From Lepisosteus oculatus (taxonomy: Eukaryota; Chordata; Actinopteri; Semionotiformes; Lepisosteidae): a stretch of 64,000 nucleotides of DNA. Numbering within the stretch: position 1 is the stretch's first letter; every line of letters begins with the position of its first letter. Shown piece by piece: positions 48,301-58,800 of this stretch. The notes under the pieces were generated by a model. The model was not told the origin of the DNA. It was given only the letters and a program-made list of their open reading frames with translations, and ran no database searches. The stretch lies in contig NC_090704.1 in assembly GCF_040954835.1 (NCBI RefSeq), positions 39,746,979 to 39,810,978 of the forward strand. Reading direction: 5' to 3'. A program made the translations under genes and the position numbers.

Positions 48301-51300
48301 GGCTGGTCTCTATTACATTGTCTTCTACAATTATTAAAATGAGCTAGGCATCTACTGCCACTTGTTACACATTAACTAAGGGTTTAATGTTTCTGGTAAA
48401 ACGTTACTGCAGCATGACACAGTAAAACCAATTTGTGTGGTAAAATAACCGGCGTAATTTGTATTTTCTCCCTGTGTGTGCATGGGTTTCTTCCTGTGTT
48501 CCAGTTTTCTTCCACAGTCCAAAGACATACTGGTATGTAAATTGGCTTCTGGGAAGACTGGCCCTTTCCTTTTGGTGGGAGTGTGTGCATGTTCTGTGTT
48601 TGTATCTGTGGGTGGCCTGTGATGGACTGGCATCCTGTCCAGGGTGTATCCTGCCTTGCGTCTGTCGTTTGCCGGGATAGGTTTTGGCTCCTCCATGATC
48701 CTGAAATTCGAAGAAGTGATTAGAAAATGGATGGATAAAATAAATTGGCATTCAAAGGCAAATACGTACACTTAAAAATATTTAAAAGAACTTTTGTGCA
48801 CTAAATCTATGCAATAAGACAGATTTGTTATGCATGCATAAATCCTTGATTTTTAGGAGCAGGTACCCTTTTATTCCATTTCCTGCCATTTTGAATACAC
48901 TTCTCTTTTATTAGCAGACTTCTGGTTCTTTGCTATACCACAATTATACATTTGTGAAAATAAACTAAAGGGCCAATATAAGAATTAAGAAGGTTAGATA
49001 ATAAGGTGAAAAGAATCTAAAAGCTTTTGGGGCTTTCATCTTTTGGGGTTAAGTGTTACCAGGAACACTTAATATCAATAACTGTTAGCAATTAATTTAT
49101 GGCTGTGTTTCTTGAAACACTTTCAGAAGTTCAGTGCCATTATTTTACCACGGGGAATTCAGCAATAGTTGCAGTTTTGGCAAGCATCACTAGCACGAAA
49201 AGACAGCACTAAGGATGAAGAATGAAAGAAAACAAAACTTGACAAAAACTAAAAAGACAATGGATTTCATTAAATGATAAATATAAGAATATGACAGAAG
49301 AAAAGCCATTAGTGGGCACACTTAGTTGCTCACCACTCCACTTTTCAGCTCAGTCTATACCTATCCAACCACTCTGATCATGAACAAATACTACTAGTCG
49401 AGTGAGGCTGTTGTGACTCTCAGTAGTTAGGTAGACCTTGGTGTCAAGAGGTCTCCAGCCCATCATGTAAGTCGGATGAAACGTTCCTGATTCAAAAGTG
49501 ATGGCATACAGCAGGCATGTAGGACATGCATGGAATGATTTTTACAATTGCTCCACTATCTATTTACTTCCGATACCTACAGTATCAGTTATATCACCCT
49601 GCAGCTCTCAACTGGCTACCCACTGAAGCTAAGCAGGGTTGAGCCTGGTCAGTAACAGTTTGGGAGACCTCCTGGGAAACTATGGTTGCTGCTGGAAGTG
49701 GTGCTAGTGGGACCAGTGGGGGGCGCCCACCCTGAGGTCTGTATAGGTCCTAATGCCCCGGTATAGTGGCATGGACACTATACTGTAGTGGGTGCCGTCT
49801 TTCAGATGAGATGTTATACCGAGGTCCTGATTCTGAGTGGTCTTTAAAGATCCCCGGGCATTTCTCGATAAGCGTAGCCCGGGCCAAATTTCCCCCCTTG
49901 GATTTTACTGTGACTTCCAAATTGTCCCCATGTATGATTGGCTTATACTTGCCCTGAGATGGACTGGTGTGCCCTGCCTTGACCTTGTTTAAAGCAGTCT
50001 GGTACATGATATGACTTTTATTTTCTTAAGACCAATGGGTGGAATTCTAATTGTTGTGAATTCAGGAAATCATTTATCGTTTCTCATAGGATAGGTTGCT
50101 TTACAGCCTAAATAATGTTGTCCTTTCAATACTTCAATTTTCTCTAGATTTTAAAGATCAAGCACAACTCTTTACATAGTGTTCCAGGTCTAGATGATCG
50201 TGACTCAACCAGTTAGTGCAAAAGTCAGAAATCAGTATACATTTGATCTAATGCACTGGTCACAGCATCCAGGATTCTGGATTAGGTTTGATACATAAAT
50301 ATACAATATGAGGGTTTTCAAATGCTCCACCACATAGTGTAAAACCAGGCATGATTTACAGCACTATTCAAGATCTGCCCCTTCCCACACCCTACAAAAA
50401 TAAAATAGAACATGACTGGAAGGCATGGCTGATGTGACTGAGATTTATGGCGAGGAGGAAGTGTGGTGTAATGGCTTTTGTACTTTCATGCACTGAATTA
50501 CAATAGTGGTACTAAAGAGGCAAGCCAAGGCAAAGGTTTCCACACCAACACTCAGGGCTGGAATAAATACTTATGAGGAGAGAGATTAGGAACTCTGTGC
50601 CAGGCAGCATCTAATTAACTTCTCAGACTGGCAGCTCTCACAATGCAACTCACATCCCTGGTGTTTATAGCAGGAACATGAAAAAAAATATCTAAAGTCT
50701 TAGACAAAATGTCAGCATGCACTAAGTGAACCTATACTGTACAGTCTAAGAAGTGGAAATTCGCAAAGGGACTACATGGATGTAATTTAAGATTTGAATG
50801 CTGTCTCCTCAGCTTCCAGTTTACTTAACTGTCTACAAACCAATCTGGAAAAAGTATACCCTACCAAACTATTAGAGAATGCTTAATTCCACAAGACCCA
50901 TCCTGCCCAAAATAGTGGGAAAGGGCCAGTATGTGCTGTGTCTCATGATTCCTGTAAATGGAAAAGCAGCAGCAGATCAGTGAAGTTTCGTCAGTGTGCA
51001 GTGCCATGGAGAAAATGGCGGAGTTAAGAGATCTTATGAGGCCTTATTGTAGGTACGTGTGCCTTTGGAGAAACATAGAACACAATAGCAGACCTAGGAA
51101 ATGAGTCACTTTGCACAACTTCAAATGTTCATGGACAGTGGTTGCTGGATTAAAAACAATTCAGACCACATGAAGCTTTTGTACTGTTATCCACATCTCA
51201 TGAAGAGCTGCATCAGCTGCTGTTGGCTGAGTGGATATCTGCGAGGATTTAATGGTATTGATGTGGCAGTCTGTCGCAGTACATACTGTATAATGGCGCC

Positions 51301-54300
51301 TACTGTAATATCCCTGCTATTAAGGATATTCTCTAATTCTCCGGTGGGACAGGTAGGACATATATTGACCTACAGTATGTAAACACACAACCCCTACCCT
51401 AGGACTCATCACCATGTCAGTAAAGGAAAAAGAATCACAATCTGATGTCTTTAGGTGACTAAGGTCTTTGTTGTTTCTCTTTTCTCCTCCCCGACAGAAT
51501 ACTAGACTTTCGCAGAGTGCCGCCCGTGGCTGGGAGATTGGTTAACATTACTCAAGAAATCCTCTACACAACACGGAACGAAGACCTGAGGAGTGTCTTC
51601 TTCACCTCTCCTGGTGAGTTTTGGCAAATCTATCTGGATGTTAACAGCCACCTCCCCTTCCCTCTGTTCACGTGTGCTTAATCAATGTAGGACACAGTGG
51701 GCTCTAACACAAAGCTATAGGTCGTCTACGTGCTACTGATTAATCTTTCTTCTTGCAACTCAAATGGGTTCTCATTGGCTTCTATAAAACACAGTCTCCT
51801 TTGGTAAAGACCCTGAATTCTGACTCATGGATAAACAGGTTTACTTTGCAAATAAACTTGTTTACATTACTAAAGTACAGCTGAATCCCATTTCAGCTGG
51901 CCCATTTCTGACCATATTCTGATGTGGTGAAAGACTGAGTGACCTCAGCAAATTGATACAGTCTTTAGAGCAAACAGAGAAGTTAAAGAATAACCAGAAG
52001 AATTACATGAAGGCCAGCAATACATATTTAGTGTTAAGTGCTTTGAAAGACCCACAGATAAATCTGTGACATGTGCAATGTTTTGCCTCAAGCAGAAGGA
52101 TTATAGAAAGATTATATATTTTAGGAAAACCTCAGATCCCCCAAAAAATAATTTCATGCAAATCTGCACTGTAGTTTTTGGTTTGAAGGCTGACCTTGGT
52201 TCTGTAATTTAATCAACTGGGGCAGAAAAGATTAGTAGTTGGCTAGACTTGCATTGACTGAACGAGCATTTAGAAAAACGTAGCTGGATGAGCCAGAAAC
52301 AGGTTGACCTGGCGATCACAATTTATGCCTGATCATCTGATGAAGTACCGTGACTCAGAAATGGCCATGGACAGGGGACAAACTGAGAAATCAGTCACCA
52401 ATCCCCAACTTTCCATGCTTCTCTGGGCCCATTTTGTAAAGTGGTAAAGCTGAACTTAAAACAGCAGTCTAAATAGAAGCCTGCAAGAACAGACCTTCTG
52501 TACTTTACCCTGATTGGCCCCAAAGCAGTTTAAAGTGCAGTCACTGTCTAATTCTACGCCCCCTCTTACAGCCAACAACACCTGCTTCTTTGCGAAGTGC
52601 CTGTACGTGTGCAAGACGGAGTACGCGGTGTGTGGGAATCCCGACATGCTGGAGGGCTCCTTGTCGGCCTACTTGCCTGGGCTGACCATCGCTCCCCGCC
52701 TTTCCATCCCCAATCCCTGGATCAGATCCTATAACTTTGCAGGAAAAGAAGAGTAAGGGCTAGCAAAATACAGCGAAGTTATCGCCTTAAAAAGCACTCC
52801 TCACAAGAAGCTTCAGCAAACACTCCCTGCATGTCACCAATCCTAAACCCATACGAACTCCTGCAGGGAACACAGCCTACAGCTCTAATGGTTTGTATTC
52901 TCGCACATTATGAGATCACCAGGTCTTAACATGTGAACATTTTAAAGTAAGCCTTCACATTCATGTTACAGCAATGCTATACTTTTATTCTTTATTTGTT
53001 TCTGACTTTTAGAGTAACATTTCTTTGAAAGTCCTGCTTTTACTCCTGAATTTATTTGAAGTGATACAAAACGAGCACACTACAATTCACAAACCTCAAG
53101 AACCAGTTGCAGGGTCAGATTATCCCCATTTTCCATTTCTGCAAAAGAAAAAACGTGGGGTTGAGTGTGAGGTCAGCTATTCTTGTTTGATGGTACAATT
53201 ATGTCACAGCTTGCACTCTTTGAGCACCTCCATGAATGTACCTGCCCTGATGTCTGTTTGGAATCACTTAAAAAGTCATATTTGCATCACTGCATTTGAA
53301 ATCTCTTATGCCTGTCTTTTTCCAGATGGGAAGTGAATCCATTCTACTGTGATGTTGTCAAGCAACTCTACCCGTACAACACTGGAAATAGACTGCTGAA
53401 CATCATTGACATGGCCATATTTGACTTCCTAATAGGTACACAATGCGACAGGAACTGTAGATGATTCTCAATCATCTGCCAAGAGACTTATTAATAATGT
53501 GCAGTGCAAAACCAACCACTGAACATAGCGTATAGTAAAAGTTTTACTGAAAAAGTGAGTTTGGCTTCTCTGTGTTATTTACCAGTAATTTACTGGTGTT
53601 CATTCTGAAATGATATTCCTCTCCTTAAATGGTAGTTACAATCACTGTGTGTTAGATCTGGTATATTGATTAGCTTCTGTGCACAGAATGGGGTTTCTAT
53701 CATTATCCATTATCTATCCTTCCATCTTCTAACTGCTTTATTCAGTTCAGGATTGGGGAGGGGGCAGAGCCCATCCCAGCAAGTAACAGGTGCACAGTAG
53801 TATACACCTTGGAGAACATACACAGGGAGAATGGGAGAACATACACACTCCATGAGGACAGCACCTCAGGCCCAGAACTGAACCCAGAGCCTCAGCACTG
53901 CAAGGCAGGAATGCTCACCACTGTGCTACCCTTAACCAGTCAGTTATTTTAAATGTTGTAGTTGTGATTAGTGTACCATACCTTCATTTCTATTCTGGTG
54001 AAAATGATATTGCTGGGACTCTTCGTTCAACACTTTGTGAAAATAAATGTTAACATATCACTAGCAAGCAGGATGAGTAAAAGTTGCTCTAGCACTGTAA
54101 GGGATTGAGAAGGCAAAACACAGTGGATGACCAGTAGTGAAAGATAGTAGTGAAATTATTCTCATATTATAATTATCCGAATTTAACATCTTTTTGAAAT
54201 AAAAAAAAAATATTTTTTTGAAATAAATTCAAAGTTGAATTTAATGGAATAACATATGCTAAAAACATTAAACACCAAAAACATGGAACATAACTATAGG

Positions 54301-55532
54301 AACACTGAAATATACCAGCTTACATTATATTTTTTTATTTTAATGTTTTTCATGTTGTTGAGTTAATTCAGGTGGGTAGCTGCGTCAGCATGCGTAGGCT
54401 GCAAAGGAACAAGTAATAGGTTTATTCCATGCTGAAAAGAGAAGAAAGAAAACATGTTTGCAGCATGGAATAAACCTATTACTTGTTCCTTTGTTTGGTT
54501 AATGTCAGTCATTTGTGGCCAGCAACAGTTAATTTTCATTTCCATTCCAACTCCAACAAGCAGTAACATTTTAGTTGGCTGTCATATTAACCTTGGCTTC
54601 TTTTGTTTTCCCTTAGGAAATATGGACCGCCACCACTATGAGATCTTCACAAAGTTTGGAGATGACGGGTTTCTCCTTCACTTTGACAATGCCAGAGGGT
54701 ATGTAGATCAATAAACTCATGGTCCAATGTTCTTTGCCTGCTTTGTTTTCAAATACCCTACAGCCTCCCTGTTGTGATGTACTGACATGTATTGATTACA
54801 GATTTGGCAGACATTCCCGTGATGAGATCTCAATCTTAGCTCCCCTGATTCAGTGCTGCGTGTAAGTACTGTATTTCTAAGCTCTTTTAATTTATGACAA
54901 TATAACTGAAAATTTTCTGAACATTTTTCGAAAGGCTTCTGGGAGTGTGTGTGTGTGTGTGTGTGTGATTGTGCCAGTATGCTCACCACTCACCAGCTAC
55001 CACTGAGGAGGAGAACAGAGTGATGAAGCTAATTCATTGCATAAAGTGGCTAGAAAATGGAAGGAATGATTAATGGTTTGTTTTTTAAATAATCCCTTTG
55101 TGTGACTCTTAATGGACACGACTTTCACCTCTTACAATTGTCACGTAAGGCACTCAAGTGCAGGTGTTCAAACAGAAGCATATTCTTTAAGAGATTACTA
55201 ATACTATGCTCTTAGCACGTGAACCAACCTCAGAGCCTTCCTGGTGTGACCTCCTCTCCCGCCCTTTGTGTGCCAGAATCAAGCGGTCCACTCTTCTCCG
55301 CCTGAAGCTACTGTCGCAGCCGCAGTACAGGCTGAGTGACGTCATGCGGGAGTCACTGCTACGGGATGGCCTCCGCCCCATCTTGACCGAGCCTCACCTC
55401 ATCGCGCTGGACCGCCGTCTGCAGTATGTTCTCAGGACGGTGCAGAAGTGTGTGAAAAGGCTGGGCGAGGCACAAGTGGTGGCTGAGGACTTCATTGAAT
55501 CGAAGAGGACAGTGAACCCCATCAGCAGATAG
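36009..55532 (+). CDS. fam20a: FAM20A, Golgi-associated secretory pathway pseudokinase
   Basis: Eleven coding exons: 36009-36397, 44037-44230, 44889-44939, 46969-47047, 47776-47868, 51498-51613, 52572-52752, 53326-53435, 54617-54698, 54802-54861, 55277-55532. All junctions are GT-AG and phase-consistent; 536 residues against 541 in human. A signal-anchor (about residues 8-27) follows MRRDRLL. A Pro/Ser-rich stem leads to [13 protein letters not shown] and the kinase fold: FHLGINR (residues about 174-180), [37 protein letters not shown] cysteines, GNMDRHHYE and HFDNARGFGRH. Gln256 in FQRH stands where FAM20C has the catalytic Glu, the mark of the pseudokinase. In mammals FAM20A binds and activates FAM20C, which phosphorylates S-x-E sites of secreted proteins; loss gives enamel-renal syndrome. 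N-glycosylation sequons NTS, NIS, NIT and NNT are present. Convergent with PRKAR1A. Confidence 0.98.
36977..37130 (+). repeat. tRNA-SINE-like repeat, 3' half
   Basis: 'aaattggccctaggtgtgag', 'gatggaccggcgtcccatcc' and 'ccagggtgtatcctgtcttg', ending in 'ggatggatg'. The A/B-box half is missing. Confidence 0.7.
37491..37685 (+). repeat. Left terminal inverted repeat of the Tc1 element
   Basis: Outer motif 'cagtgccttgcgaaagtatt' and inner motif 'gcaaaattattcggcccc'. By eye nearly identical to the reverse complement of 38890-39102, apart from an 18-bp gap. Confidence 0.92.
37692..38711 (-). CDS. Tc1-family DD34E transposase, intact
   Basis: 339 residues, ATG at 38711 and TAG-type stop at 37692, the usual Tc1 length. 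N-terminal paired-type helix-turn-helix DNA-binding region (residues about 1-110) with the GRPR-like PRPGRPSKL at 55-63. The Gly-rich box [10 protein letters not shown] lies at 188-197. The catalytic triad is Asp152 (LWSDETK), Asp243 (RQDNDPKH) and Glu278 (NPNENLW); 34 residues separate the last two, so DD34E. There are no internal stops or frameshifts. It would cut and paste the element at TA sites. Expression from within an intron on the opposite strand is unknown. Confidence 0.97.
   Translation of the reverse strand: MKTKEHTRQVRNTVVEKFKAGFGYKKISQASNIPRSTVQAIILKWKEYQTTANLPRPGRPSKLSAQTRRRLIRDAAKRPMITLDELQRTTAEVGESVHRTTISLTLHKSGLYGRVARRKPFLKDIHKKSRLKFATSHLGDTPNMWKKVLWSDETKIELFGHNAKRYVWRKSNTAHHPQHTIPTVKHCGGSIMVWACFSSAGTGKMVKIEGKMDAAKYRSILDENLLESAKDLKLGRRFIFRQDNDPKHTAKSTKEWFTNKRIQVFEWPSQSPDLNPNENLWKELKTAVHKRSPSNLTELELFCKEEWARISVSRCAKLIETYPKRLAAVIAAKGGSTKY
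38890..39102 (-). repeat. Right terminal inverted repeat of the Tc1 element
   Basis: Reverse complement of the left repeat, plus an 18-bp segment ('caaaaatccaatagattt' region) around 38946-38965 that the left end lacks. Confidence 0.92.
43675..44020 (+). repeat. Interspersed repeat (family shared with 15128 and 18915)
   Basis: 'ggaggccatttgtcccattt', 'ggttactaacagccactg', 'tgatccaaggatcttgacc', 'caacaacatgaccggatag' and 'tcctgctgtttctgaagtct' correspond to blocks of the other copies. It ends just ahead of the FAM20A exon 2 acceptor. Confidence 0.55.
44037..44230 (+). CDS. fam20a: FAM20A exon 2
   Basis: Encodes [15 protein letters not shown], then [20 protein letters not shown] and a helical [23 protein letters not shown] is diagnostic for the family. 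Acceptor caacag|A and donor GCAG|gtgaga (phase 1). Confidence 0.97.
44889..44939 (+). CDS. fam20a: FAM20A exon 3 (51 bp)
   Basis: Encodes [17 protein letters not shown], matching human DYSQDEKALLGACDCTQ. Acceptor cacag|AT and donor CAAG|gtaaaa. Confidence 0.96.
45378..45530 (+). repeat. tRNA-SINE-like repeat, rearranged copy
   Basis: 'ggtgttgtggttagcattag' and 'ctggttcaata' (A- and B-box-like), then 'aaaattggccctggtgtgag'. The middle part is deleted. Confidence 0.6.
46236..46771 (+). repeat. 5S-rRNA-derived SINE, nearly complete
   Basis: The head 'ctgaagctaagcagtggata' and 'gagacctcctgggaaaaact' followed by 'gaggttgctgctgg' matches the 3' half of 5S rRNA (AAGCTAAGCAGGG ... GGGAGACC.CCTGGGAAT). 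The body holds 'gtgtgggtcctaatgcccca' and 'ccaaatttcccattggccct'. The tail is 'gtaaagcgctttgagtggag' plus an ATT run. This is the SINE3 (5S) class. Confidence 0.85.
46969..47047 (+). CDS. fam20a: FAM20A exon 4
   Basis: Encodes [20 protein letters not shown] then AMFKPRR, close to human IVKPSGVHLKL...FGKAMFKP. This is the nucleotide-binding Lys region of the family. Acceptor ccccag|TG and donor AG|gtacgc. Confidence 0.97.
47776..47868 (+). CDS. fam20a: FAM20A exon 5, pseudokinase Gln
   Basis: Encodes [20 protein letters not shown] then [14 protein letters not shown]20C has [12 protein letters not shown]; the Gln in FQRH replaces its Glu, as in human FAM20A. Acceptor ctcag|G and donor AG|gtaatc. 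Confidence 0.97.
48466..48740 (+). repeat. tRNA-SINE-like repeat, 3' two-thirds
   Basis: 'cacagtccaaagacatactg', 'gatggactggcatcctgtcc' and 'gccgggataggttttggctc', ending 'aaaatggatggat'. The clearest copy of the 3' region of this family in the window. Confidence 0.75.
49595..49945 (+). repeat. 5S-rRNA-derived SINE, 5' part
   Basis: The head 'tgaagctaagcagggttgag' then 'cctggtcagtaacag' and 'gggagacctcctgggaaact' is the best 5S match in the window. The body reads to 'ccaaatttcccc'; the usual 3' tail is absent. Confidence 0.85.
49946..51497. other. FAM20A intron 5, right part
   Basis: About 1.5 kb with no recognised exon or repeat beyond the SINE copy to its left. Confidence 0.4.
51498..51613 (+). 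CDS. fam20a: FAM20A exon 6
   Basis: Encodes [20 protein letters not shown] and [18 protein letters not shown]; the human counterpart begins [18 protein letters not shown]. It contains the N-glycosylation sequon NIT. Acceptor gacag|A and donor CCTG|gtgagt. Confidence 0.97.
52572..52752 (+). CDS. fam20a: FAM20A exon 7, disulfide-rich segment
   Basis: Encodes [37 protein letters not shown] and [14 protein letters not shown]. Four Cys ([15 protein letters not shown]) match the family. Acceptor ttacag|CC and donor GA|gtaagg. Confidence 0.98.
53326..53435 (+). CDS. fam20a: FAM20A exon 8
   Basis: Encodes [20 protein letters not shown] and [16 protein letters not shown], matching human WEVNPLYCDTVKQIYPYN. 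Acceptor tccag|A and donor ATAG|gtacac. Confidence 0.98.
53700..53931 (-). repeat. tRNA-SINE-like repeat
   Basis: Minus-strand copy with 'cagagcccatcccagcaagt', 'gagaacatacacactccatg' and the inverted B-box-like 'gaactgaacccagagc'. It ends in 'accactgtgctaccc'. Confidence 0.7.
54366..54500. repeat. Foldback repeat: perfect 33-bp inverted arms
   Basis: Arm 54402-54434 is the exact reverse complement of 54461-54493, with a 26-nt loop. The left part (54369-54440) matches the repeat at 13750. The right arm is an inverted second copy of the same stretch, not present in that form in the other copy. Confidence 0.93.
54617..54698 (+). CDS. fam20a: FAM20A exon 9, kinase-loop residues
   Basis: Encodes [20 protein letters not shown] then HFDNARG. 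Asp408 (MDRHHY) and Asp428 (HFDNAR) correspond to the catalytic-loop and metal-binding Asp of FAM20C. Acceptor cttag|GA and donor GG|gtatgt. Confidence 0.98.
54802..54861 (+). CDS. fam20a: FAM20A exon 10
   Basis: Encodes [19 protein letters not shown], matching human FGRHSHDEISILSPLSQCC. Acceptor ttacag|A and donor GT|gtaagt. Confidence 0.97.
54945..54967 (+). repeat. GT dinucleotide microsatellite
   Basis: About 11 uninterrupted GT units in the intron between FAM20A exons 10 and 11. Confidence 0.95.
55277..55532 (+). CDS. fam20a: FAM20A exon 11 with stop
   Basis: Encodes [40 protein letters not shown] and [16 protein letters not shown], matching the human C-terminus, then a variable tail ending NPISR and TAG at 55530. 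Acceptor gccag|A. Confidence 0.98.
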
Positions 55533-55811
55533 CACTGACCAAGAGGAAGAAGCGGAGGATCGTGGGAAAGAGGACTATCCCCTTTGTTAGTAAGCACCAA
55601 GAACAAGCACTGGATAACTTAAGACGTCTCCATTTTTTCCTAATTTTTATTACCTCGAACCCTTATCAAATGTGTTGGATTTCAGATTTTTCAATTGCTC
55701 TGCAGCCTGGAACCCCAGAAAGATTTAATTTAATTTTAAAAGCACAGTCAACAGTTTCTTACTGTTCTGGGAGCAGGCTGTGATGTGGGAAGTGGGAACA
55801 GGAAGTGATAA

Positions 55812-55817
55812 AATAAA
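55812..55817 (+). promoter_or_regulatory. Candidate FAM20A polyadenylation signal
   Basis: An AATAAA hexamer 280 bp after the FAM20A stop, the first on this strand after the CDS. Not otherwise verified. Confidence 0.4.
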
Positions 55818-58800
55818 AATGTCAATTTAAGTTCAGTCTGTGCCCATTTAATATGCTTTCTGAATTCCTTCACCTCTAATGAGAAAGGTTTTCACATGCC
55901 AGCCCAAGGGGTCCAAAGAAATAAGCCATACTTCAATTCTTCTCTGTTATGCAATGGTCTACACAAAACATACAATTTCAAAAACTAAAGTACTACTAAA
56001 GCAATAGAACAAACAAAAAGCAGCCACTTTATTCTCTCATCACTGCAGTTTACAGAAGTACTATGGGCACAGTAATTCTTAATAAGCTGGAGAAACAGAA
56101 TTGTTACAGCACGTCATACTATTACAGTAAAACCACACCCAAAAAACTGTGGTTCTTGCATTGCCCAAACAAAGCAACTGAGCTTTGGGCAAGATGTAGT
56201 AAACAGGAAAAACAGTTGAGTAGAATATCAGAGTTTTCAGAAGACATTAACCTGAGGTGACAGCAAATACTTTTAAGTCTTAAAACCAAAAAATAGATTT
56301 CCACAAAATGCTCCATGATGAAACATCTCAGTTAAGTGCAGCTGGCTACATTTGTTTCCATACTGTTAAACTACATTTTCTGCCATGTTGCCATGGTTTT
56401 CAATGTTACTGAACCATAAAACGCAGTAGTTTGACTTTTTAAAAATTATTACAGGCTCTTCTCCACAAGAAGCAAGAAAAGGTAAAAATGTATAAAAGCA
56501 TTAGTTAAGAGTCTCGTCTCCCTGGGAAAGTGATACCTATTAAACATCTTGCAGTCTAATGTTTTATGGGTTCCAGACAGACTGAAGCCGCTAATTCCTA
56601 GCTGACTCATCAAAAAAGAGCCCTAGGGTTTAGTGTGGTATCAAAAACACCTCGTTGCAAAACATTTAATTCCAATGCAGAAAAACTGTGGTTCAAGCAC
56701 TGCTGTTTACTGGTCACAAGCACTGTTTGTTAACCAAGGTCCTAAAAGTCTCTCAATGTTTTTTTTTTCTGCTGTGGTGGTTGCTTTTTTCTTACAATGC
56801 AAGCTCTGAACAAAAGCTGAGCTCTACTCTTTTCCTTGCCATTTTTTAATTCCTGATATTTAAAGTTATGAACATAAGGAAAAATGAAAGAAACAATTCA
56901 GACACGGGCTGCCACTACAACAGTTACTGCAACTTTGTCTTCAACAAGTAAGAGCCTACTTTATACAAGCTGTGTTGCTACTGTTTAAATTAACATTTAA
57001 TTACCAGAATACTGCATACAATTTTGGTCATGTCATGAAAAAGATGTTACTGTTCTAAAATCAGTTCAAATATGAACCAGACACATTCCTGATCTTAAAA
57101 GTAACACCCTAGACTGAGAGATTAAAATAACTGAATGTTTTTTATGCTTGAATGTAGAAGACTGAAAAGACACTAGCAAACTCAGCCCAATGGACTTCTT
57201 CAAAATAAAAAGCAAACACGAACCAGAAGATGTGCATTTAAAACTGCGAATGGGTGGGCTGTGGAAGTAATGAACATGTTACTGATACTAATAAAGCAAG
57301 CTTCAAACAAGAAACATTATTAATATGTACAAGAAAATTAGCAATGCTTTAATACTGGGCAGAAAGTCTTAATTCTGACAGAACAGAAATAATACATTAA
57401 CGCCATTTATCAGAACAGAACACTGAGTCCAAACTGAATTATACGACATCTGAATATTGTAATGTAAGTTTGACGTATAAAATCTTATGTGATGTCACCA
57501 CTTTTTACGAACGTAACCCGTTTGTGTAGCAAAAAACATTTTAAAAAACGTCTTCTCTTGTAGTCCGTTCTGGATCTCAGAAATGTCTCGGCTATTTTTA
57601 CTTTTTTCACCAAAAAATGATCAAATAATATTCATACTTGTTAGCGTTTTTCGGAATAAAAACAATGCTAATGTAGTTAGACCTCATTAATCACACCTAA
57701 ATACAGTAAGGCTTAATATTGTCTTCATTTTGTAGGAAGCACTTTTGATACCTTTGTCTTTGACCAAAGCCTTTTTGAATTTAATTGTTTATTTGCTTCT
57801 ATTGTGGTTGTGAGAGGCTATTTTAAAAGTGGCTTTCCTGAAAAATACTAACAAAGGAGGTCAAATGCTTTAAAAGATCTAAGGATATCACTACCGTTAT
57901 TACCGTTCGCACTAGTTAAAAAGGTGGACGTTAAACTAAAAAAAAAAAAAACATCATAGTAAAATGTCTGTCCTGGAAGTTAAATTGCTGATTCATCCAC
58001 TACATTTTATTCATAAGCATGTATGCAGAAACAAAAGCATGTTATTGCTTTATCCTTTTTTGAAAAATGAGAAAAGGTACAAAACCATTTCATATAGATA
58101 AAAAAAATCAAATATACAGAGCTAGAGAATATTTTTCTCATTGTTAAAACCAGAGGTACACATTAAGCATACAACGCTTATATTCTGCTGCCATCTAGTG
58201 GTGTGCCTGAGTGCACACATAATAATAATAATAATATAATTGTTTACACTTATATAGCGCTTTTCTGGACACTCCACTCAAAGCGCTTTACAGGTAATGG
58301 GGTTTCCCCTCCACCACCACCAGTGTGCAGTCCCACCTGGATGATGCGACGGCAGCTATAGTGCGCCAGAACGTTCACCACACATTAGCGATCAGTGGGG
58401 AGGAGAGCAGAGTGATGAAGCCAATTCATAGAGGGGGATTATGAGGAGGCCATGATTGGTAAGGGCCAATGGGAAATTTGGCCAGGACGCCTGGGTTACA
58501 CCCCTACTCTTTTCGAGAAACACCCTGGGATTTTTAATGACCACAGAGAGTCAGGACCTTGGTTTTACGTCTCATCTGAAGGACGGCACCTGTTTTACAG
58601 TACAGTGTCCCCGTCACTATACTGGGGAATTAGGACCCACACAGACCGCAGGGTGAGCGCCCCCTGCTGACCCCACTAACACCTCTTCCAGCAGCAACCT
58701 TAGTTTTTCACATACCACTACAACTTCAAATATGCAAAGTTCACTTAAAATCTAGTTCTATGAAGTATGCAGAATAAAAATCCAGGCCTTAACATGAAAT

